A stretch of 64,000 nt of DNA from contig JAJEKV010000021.1 in assembly GCA_021234155.1 (NCBI GenBank), forward strand, positions 12,153,760-12,217,759, in the 5' to 3' direction. Shown piece by piece: positions 59,130 to 64,000 of this stretch; within the stretch, counting starts at the first letter, position 1; every line of letters starts with the position of its first letter. The notes under the pieces were generated by a model. That model was given only the letters and a program-made list of their open reading frames with translations, did no database searches and was not told the DNA's origin. Source of the DNA: Isoetes taiwanensis. Its lineage: Eukaryota; Streptophyta; Lycopodiopsida; Isoetales; Isoetaceae. The translations under genes were made by a program, and so were the position numbers.

Positions 59130-59830
59130 TGAAGGTTTGTAGATCTGTAATTGGGAGGCAAGTGGGGGTGTCTATTGGCTGTACACTTAAGCTTAGAATC
59201 GAATTGCAGCCATGTAAGCATTCATTGACTATGCATCATGTCCAATGGGATTTCCTGTATGGAAATCGTAGTCATTTGTCAATCATTAGTGCTGCCTCAA
59301 ATTATGAGGTGTCAAAGGATGGAGAATGCTGGTACCACTAAGGCTAAGGTGGTAACCCCTTAGGATATCAAGGTGCCCATTAAATGATGCCATGATGGGC
59401 CATGTTTTTGTGGCAGATCCTTCATAGATGCTCTTGTGTTAATGCACTTGTCCACAGATTCGATCCTTGAGCGTCAGCACTCCGCCCACTATGCAAGCAA
59501 AGGGATGACACTATTGAGCATTGTTTCTTTTTGTGTGATCGCTGCAATCCGGTTTGGTCTTGGCTGCTTTCTCTTTTCTCATGTGACATTGACAAGTCAG
59601 CAAGTGCTATTGGCTATTTATCCGAATACCTAGAATAAGATGCAAAGCCAAGCCTTTCACTTAGCGTCAGGATGGTTGTTGTGGTCTATCTGGAAGCGTG
59701 GAAGATTCTGTATTTTCAAGGGCTTGGATATTTCTGCTACTGCTGTCCTCCAAGACACTCAAGATAGAATTGCTAAGACCTACCATTGCTCTTTGCTTGC
59801 TCCTGCCAAATGACAATTGATCTTTGAGAT
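59130..59830 (+). mobile_element. LINE C-terminal fragment, plus strand
   Basis: Reads MFLWQILHRCSCVNALVHRF, then LCPLCK-like RPLCKQRDDTIEHCFFLC, CNPVWSWLLSLFSCDIDKSA and VYLEAWKILYFQGLDI. The W.WQIL...L..R...., CPLC...ET.EH.F..C...VW and final I/V..W..WK pattern is the zf-RVT region of plant L1 ORF2. No RT core and no poly(A) tail are visible. It is unrelated by orientation to the 46-54 kb L1. Confidence 0.6.
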
Positions 59831-59973
59831 TTATTGAATGTGTTGTCTTATGCATAGGTTGGTGGTCCTACTCAGTGGATCATGATTATCCCTTGAGATT
59901 TAATCCCGCCTGTGCAGTTGTATCTGTCTTTTGGCTTGGATGTTCAACAAAGTTTGACATCCTTCAAAAATGG

Positions 59974-60080
59974 TCTCCACAATGTTTGAAGCTATTGGGC
60001 CTTGAATATATCAAAATTGCTTTATGTAGAGTTAAAAAAGAGTCTTCACAATGTTTGAAGCTATTGAGCCTTGAATTTAT
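59974..60080. repeat. 69-bp tandem duplication
   Basis: CAATGTTTGAAGCTATTG(G/A)GCCTTGAAT(A/T)TATCAA occurs at about 59980 and 60049, with a linker of about 30 bp in the first unit. Confidence 0.8.
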
Positions 60081-60109
60081 CAATTAAACTTTATCGAGAA
60101 TTACATGTT

Positions 60110-61890
60110 TACTAAAATTTAAATGAACAATGAACTAGTTATGGTGCCGGCGTTGCGGTAATAACTAATTTGAGAAGTGGTTGTTTGCTACTAAAATAGA
60201 TTTGGAACATGAAACTTTGCATTTGAGGATTGTAGGAGCAACAATTGAGCACAAAATTTGCATTCTCACCACATGTATTTCATATACAACAATTTGGGCA
60301 TCTCCGTTGCTACCATTGGCATTGCAAGGCCTAGGAAGAATCTTCTATGTTGAGGGATAGGCGAAACATTGATGTCCACCAATATCAATCATAAGAAGTT
60401 GTGTATGTCACATGTGCTGATGTACAATGTCGTATACTTTTTATATGTAGAGCGTAGAGACCAATTTCTTTGACCACTGAGTATGTATCAAGGTGTGAAG
60501 TAAACTGGAGCATTGAAATTTCACCATATGCTTTGAGTTCAGCAGATATTCAATGATGCTATAAAAAATACTTGAAGGCTAGAAGTACATGGGAATATAG
60601 ATTTTCCATCACCAAACTCATGCACCTAATAAGCTTATTAAAACATAGTTCAATAAGGATACTCAATTCAATGTGAAATCATGAACACAAAGCTAAATGG
60701 CATGAGGTAAGACCACCTCAACGGTATATTAAAATTTTGTAGGCACCACATATTAAAACTACGTGTTCATTAGCTGCCATTTGCCTTAACAAATTTCAAA
60801 ATTGCATTGTAGGTTTGAGGAAATAAGAGTACATGATAGGTATTGTATTTGAAGTTGTTGTAATGAATGCTTTAGCGAAGTCAAATAGTCTACATTGACA
60901 TTTATAAACGACTTTATTAAAAATATATCCGAACTTGGCAAGTTATAGACACAATGGTTTAGATACAATGGTTTTGCTACGAAACTCATGTAAAATTTTT
61001 GAAGATTCAATCTAGAAGTTCATCACCCTTTTATGCCACAAAATTGACCAGAAATGTGCATGAAATTTTGAAAGATATTATTTTTGAAAGTGCAAAGGAC
61101 ACAAATTCAAGAACATGGTACCATAAAAAAAGGCGACAAAAGACATGGAAAAGTTTGTTATAGAGTTAGCCTACTTCACTTCTCACTTCTGCAAGTTCAA
61201 ATGCAAGGACATACTATTGGCACAAATTGTAGTCTAAAACTTGGAGGTTCCTCGTATTAAAAGATAAAAGGACATTGCTTAATAGTTTCCTGGGCTCCTT
61301 GACATCACATCACGCTTGAGACAATGCAATAATGAGTTCATCCTTTTAAAAAATATCTTGCACAAAAACTCGTGCTTTTAAGTCTTGGACCTTGCACTTC
61401 TATGCAAGAAATAGTGGAGGAATTAAACGAATGCCCTTTCTTCTAAAAGGGTAGCTCTGTATTTTTTGTCTTTGAATTCAATTCAATCCAATAGCACTTC
61501 AAGAATGTCTTGCCACTGCAAGCATACACTATCATTAACATAGCACTTGTAACATATGGGTTTGTCCATGGCATGCTCATATTAACGAAGTTTGAGAGGT
61601 ACCGTTTGAAAGGTACCGTAAAAGTCTCGATCGTGTCAAAGTTGAGACGTACATTCCTTCCGCCATCAACCTTCATGCATCTTGATGGCTTTGCAATGGC
61701 TCCGCAATGGCTCCATGCACCTCATCACATATAAATAAATGAGAATCACATATAAAAAGTGCATGAGCAGGTCAGACACGCTATCCCATTTCCATAATCA
61801 TAGCAAAACTAAATACTTTGTCTTAAGGAAAACCGGTGGCCAGTGCATCAAGCAGGAATTTTGCCCTTGATCAGGTTGAGCCAATAATGC
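60110..61890. other. AT-rich spacer, nothing recognised
   Basis: No gene, terminal repeat or RNA structure could be supported in this 1.8-kb stretch. A 35-bp block around 61811-61845 (ACTTTGTCTTAAGGAAAACC then GGTGGCCAG) is repeated imperfectly at 63531-63562 on the other side of the kinase. Confidence 0.4.
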
Positions 61891-61894
61891 CTTA

Positions 61895-62226
61895 GGGTAT
61901 GGTCACATGAAGATGTCTTCATGTCAACGTGAAACAGCGACAATAAAAGCAGGCTCTCACATGAAGATCCAAGCGCCGCGATCCGTTCTTGCCGTTCTTG
62001 TTACGCCCCACGATTTACGGATTCTTTGCCAAGTACCACGAGATCGCCCGTCTTGATATCCAAAGAGATTCATGTTGACATGAATCCGTCCAACCCGAGG
62101 AGAGAGCGATTGGGATGCATTGATGTCAACATGAAGAGATTCATGTCAAAAAGCTCCATGTGACCCCTCTGTTTTCTGTTTTTGACGTCTACCGGAAGAT
62201 GTTGATATCTTCATGTGACCTCGCCC
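61895..62226. mobile_element. PIF/Harbinger-like MITE, 332 bp
   Basis: The left end GGGTATGGTCACATGAAGAT and the reverse complement of the right end GGGCGAGGTCACATGAAGAT match at 17 of 20 positions. TTA flanks both sides (61892-61894, 62227-62229), the TWA duplication of PIF/Harbinger elements. The interior has several copies of the ATGTTGACATGAA / TTCATGTCAACATGAA palindrome. No transposase is encoded. It sits immediately 3' of the kinase reading frame. Confidence 0.85.
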
Positions 62227-63443
62227 TTATGGCATCCCCAGTAGAGCTGAATGTTGACTTTTATTAGTGTCACTGAAAATACGCTCAGCGCCACTGACAA
62301 CGTTATCAGCATGAATACTTGATAACAGTCTGCGTCCGATGTTTGATCTCATTGAATAGCATCTTTGAAATCCCAAATCAAGTGCTTCCTTAGTTGTAGC
62401 ATCCATGTTAGGTCCTCCTAACAACACACTTTCCTTGGCAAACAACAGTTTATCATAGATAATAGCAAAGCTAGGACGGTCAGGTGCTTTGTTTTCCAAG
62501 CAGCTGTTTATAAGCTCCTTAAGACTTGGAAGGCATATTATCTGACAATGGCTTCTTGTCTATCACCATTTTTACATCTCGTCCGATCTTGTTGTACTTC
62601 AAATGGCGCGTTTCCTCCAAAATTTCCTGAGAAAGAGGACCCCAAAACTATATACATCTATTTTGTCTGAGTACTCCCCTCTATGTACATTTCCTTCTAG
62701 CATTTCTGGTGCCACGTAGATGAGTGCGCCATTTTGCAATATGTCTTTGATGCGGCACATCAGTTAAACAATGAGCCTTTGGAACACCAAAATCGGCAAG
62801 TTTGATGTCGCGACCTTCCATTGCCTTCTTGGTTTACCAGAACATTAGATGGCTTTAAGTCCCAATAAATAACTTTAAGCTGGTGCAAGTCTCTCATTGC
62901 TTTTGCAATCTGCAGCATAATGTCAACTGATTCAAGCAATGGAAATTGCGGAGTTTGAAGCACTGTTTTCCGTGATTGCATTAGCTTTTGGAGGTCTGTT
63001 TGCATGAGCTCCATGATGAGACAATTCTTGCCTGCTTTATTAGAGTGGCCTAATAACTGCACAATGTGGTCGCAATCATTATCCATCAACTTCATGAACA
63101 TCTGTAATTCCTCTTTGAATGCCTTGTTGTTGGTATACTCTTTTACTGCTACTACTGCTAATCCAGACCATTGTGCTTTGTAGACTGTTCCATAACTTCC
63201 TTTAGCCAAGACTTCATTTTCCAAGAGGTCACTGCTGGAAATCTCCAAAATATCATTATAGCTTCTTTTTCTCAACACCGAAATCAAACCCAAAACTTTA
63301 GTATTCCTTCTGAAAGAGAACAATACAGCAGAACTTGCATATTGAGATTCTAACTTATGCAGAATTGTGGATTTATCTTTTATCCGAGACTCCTTGAGAG
63401 TCATCTGTAAAATCATCAAAGAGAGAGAACTACAAATTAACAA
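62227..63443 (-). pseudogene. Protein kinase, frameshifted
   Basis: Minus-strand reading gives a eukaryotic protein kinase domain. Motifs are LAKGSYGTVYKAQW (P-loop, first Gly replaced by Ala), VVAVKEYTNNKAF (VAIK Lys), NCLIMELMQTDLQKLM, VIYWDLKPSNVLVN (HRD altered to YWD), then in shifted frames DIKLADFGVPKAH (DFG), LIYVAPEMLEG (APE), DKIDVYSFGVLF, LINSCLENKAPDRPSFA (subdomain XI). The tail is LGGPNMDATTKEALDLGF, ending in a TAA at 62229-62227. At least three single-base indels separate the blocks. The N-terminal leader is FRRNTKVLGLISVLRKRSYN. The loss of the HRD His and Arg plus the shifts argue for a pseudogene, although sequencing error in homopolymers cannot be excluded. Family beyond Ser/Thr-type kinase-like was not assigned. 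Confidence 0.75.
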
Positions 63444-64000
63444 ACATCTATCAGTTATTTAAGAATTCTTACATGTTCTGATTTTACGCACAACCTAAGA
63501 AGCATGCGACCAAACAAAACACAGACTTGGATACTTTGTCTTGAGAAAAACTGGTGGCCAGCCAATTGCAACTGGCTTGGCACACCTTAGCAAAGGAGAT
63601 AGGCATAAGTAATTTGCCAACTGCTATCTACTAAATGCCCAGAAACAAATACCAACAGAGATGATTTCAGCTACTTTTGTCAATCACGAAATTTGTCGGT
63701 GTGCTATAATGATTTCCACCATTTTTCTGACATGAACCAGCCATTGCACAAAGTTTAGTTGAGAATTTTAAACACAGGATCTTTCCAACGAAAAGTGATA
63801 GCTTTCATCTTAAAGGACATGTAGGAGCTTTTTCCAGTCTGATGGCTAGATTGTGGACTCAACTAATACACAAATTGACAATAGTAAACTTTGACATCTA
63901 AATTGTTCTAGATAATACAAACCCTATCCCATTCCAAACTAACTTGCATAATGAGAAAGATCCAAGGATAATCTACATTCTCTCGATAGCCTAATTGGGT
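63444..64000 (-). other. Possible intron or upstream part of the kinase locus
   Basis: AT-rich sequence 5' of the kinase frame. No exon, signal peptide or promoter motif is visible. Confidence 0.3.

Noticed and set aside
61811-63562. A 35-bp direct repeat flanking the kinase as target-site duplication or LTR
   Set aside because: Too long and too imperfect for a duplication, too short for an LTR, and there is no retrotransposon coding sequence between.

Overview
The window looks like a repeat-dominated stretch of a large land-plant nuclear genome. Plant-type features are an L1 element with a DUF4283-like ORF1, PPR relics, plant-like eIF5 and NAA50 relics, and PIF/Harbinger-type MITEs. The mix of a DIRS-order retrotransposon, non-L1 LINEs with tandem-repeat tails and a Helitron suggests a seed-free plant, perhaps a fern, but that is inference. 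No intact housekeeping gene is present. Nearly everything recognisable is a transposable element or a decayed gene copy. All identifications come from reading the translated sequence without database searches.

Layout. 0-9.4 kb: LINE 3' end, tRNA-derived SINE-like unit, PPR relic, LTR-retrotransposon leader with a duplicated tRNA-iMet primer-binding site, two related unidentified ORF remnants, a 631-bp PIF/Harbinger-like MITE and a LINE fragment. 10-13.2 kb: foldback element, processed-looking NAA50 pseudogene, a hairpin and a 410-bp tandem duplication. 13.4-15.6 kb: two minus-strand LINE fragments (family B) separated by a microsatellite and a Helitron scrap. 15.8-24.1 kb: a DIRS-order retrotransposon with reverse transcriptase, RNase H and tyrosine recombinase and a complete set of split direct repeats. 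24.9-29.7 kb: two more minus-strand family B LINEs bounded by long (GA)n tracts, one carrying a nested family A LINE fragment. 29.9-34.25 kb: a decayed RepHel Helitron. 34.6-34.9 kb: three tandem tRNA-like SINE heads. 35.4-43.9 kb: a GC-rich, near full-length but broken family A LINE with three 5' monomers, followed by two truncated relatives. 44.8-54.0 kb: an eIF5 pseudogene broken by a 7.6-kb minus-strand plant L1, then an eIF5/eIF2B-epsilon type W2-domain exon. 54-64 kb: a PPR relic, unidentified ORFs, a LINE C-terminal fragment, a 332-bp MITE sitting exactly at the stop codon of a frameshifted protein kinase, and mostly unannotatable AT-rich DNA.

The elements interact mainly by nesting. 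LINE junctions repeatedly abut (GA)n tracts, one of which appears to grow out of Arg/Glu codons of the Helitron repeat region. LINE families A and B share a conserved 3'-terminal hairpin followed by a 4-5-bp tandem-repeat tail. A second hairpin motif is shared between family A LINEs and the right arm of the DIRS element.
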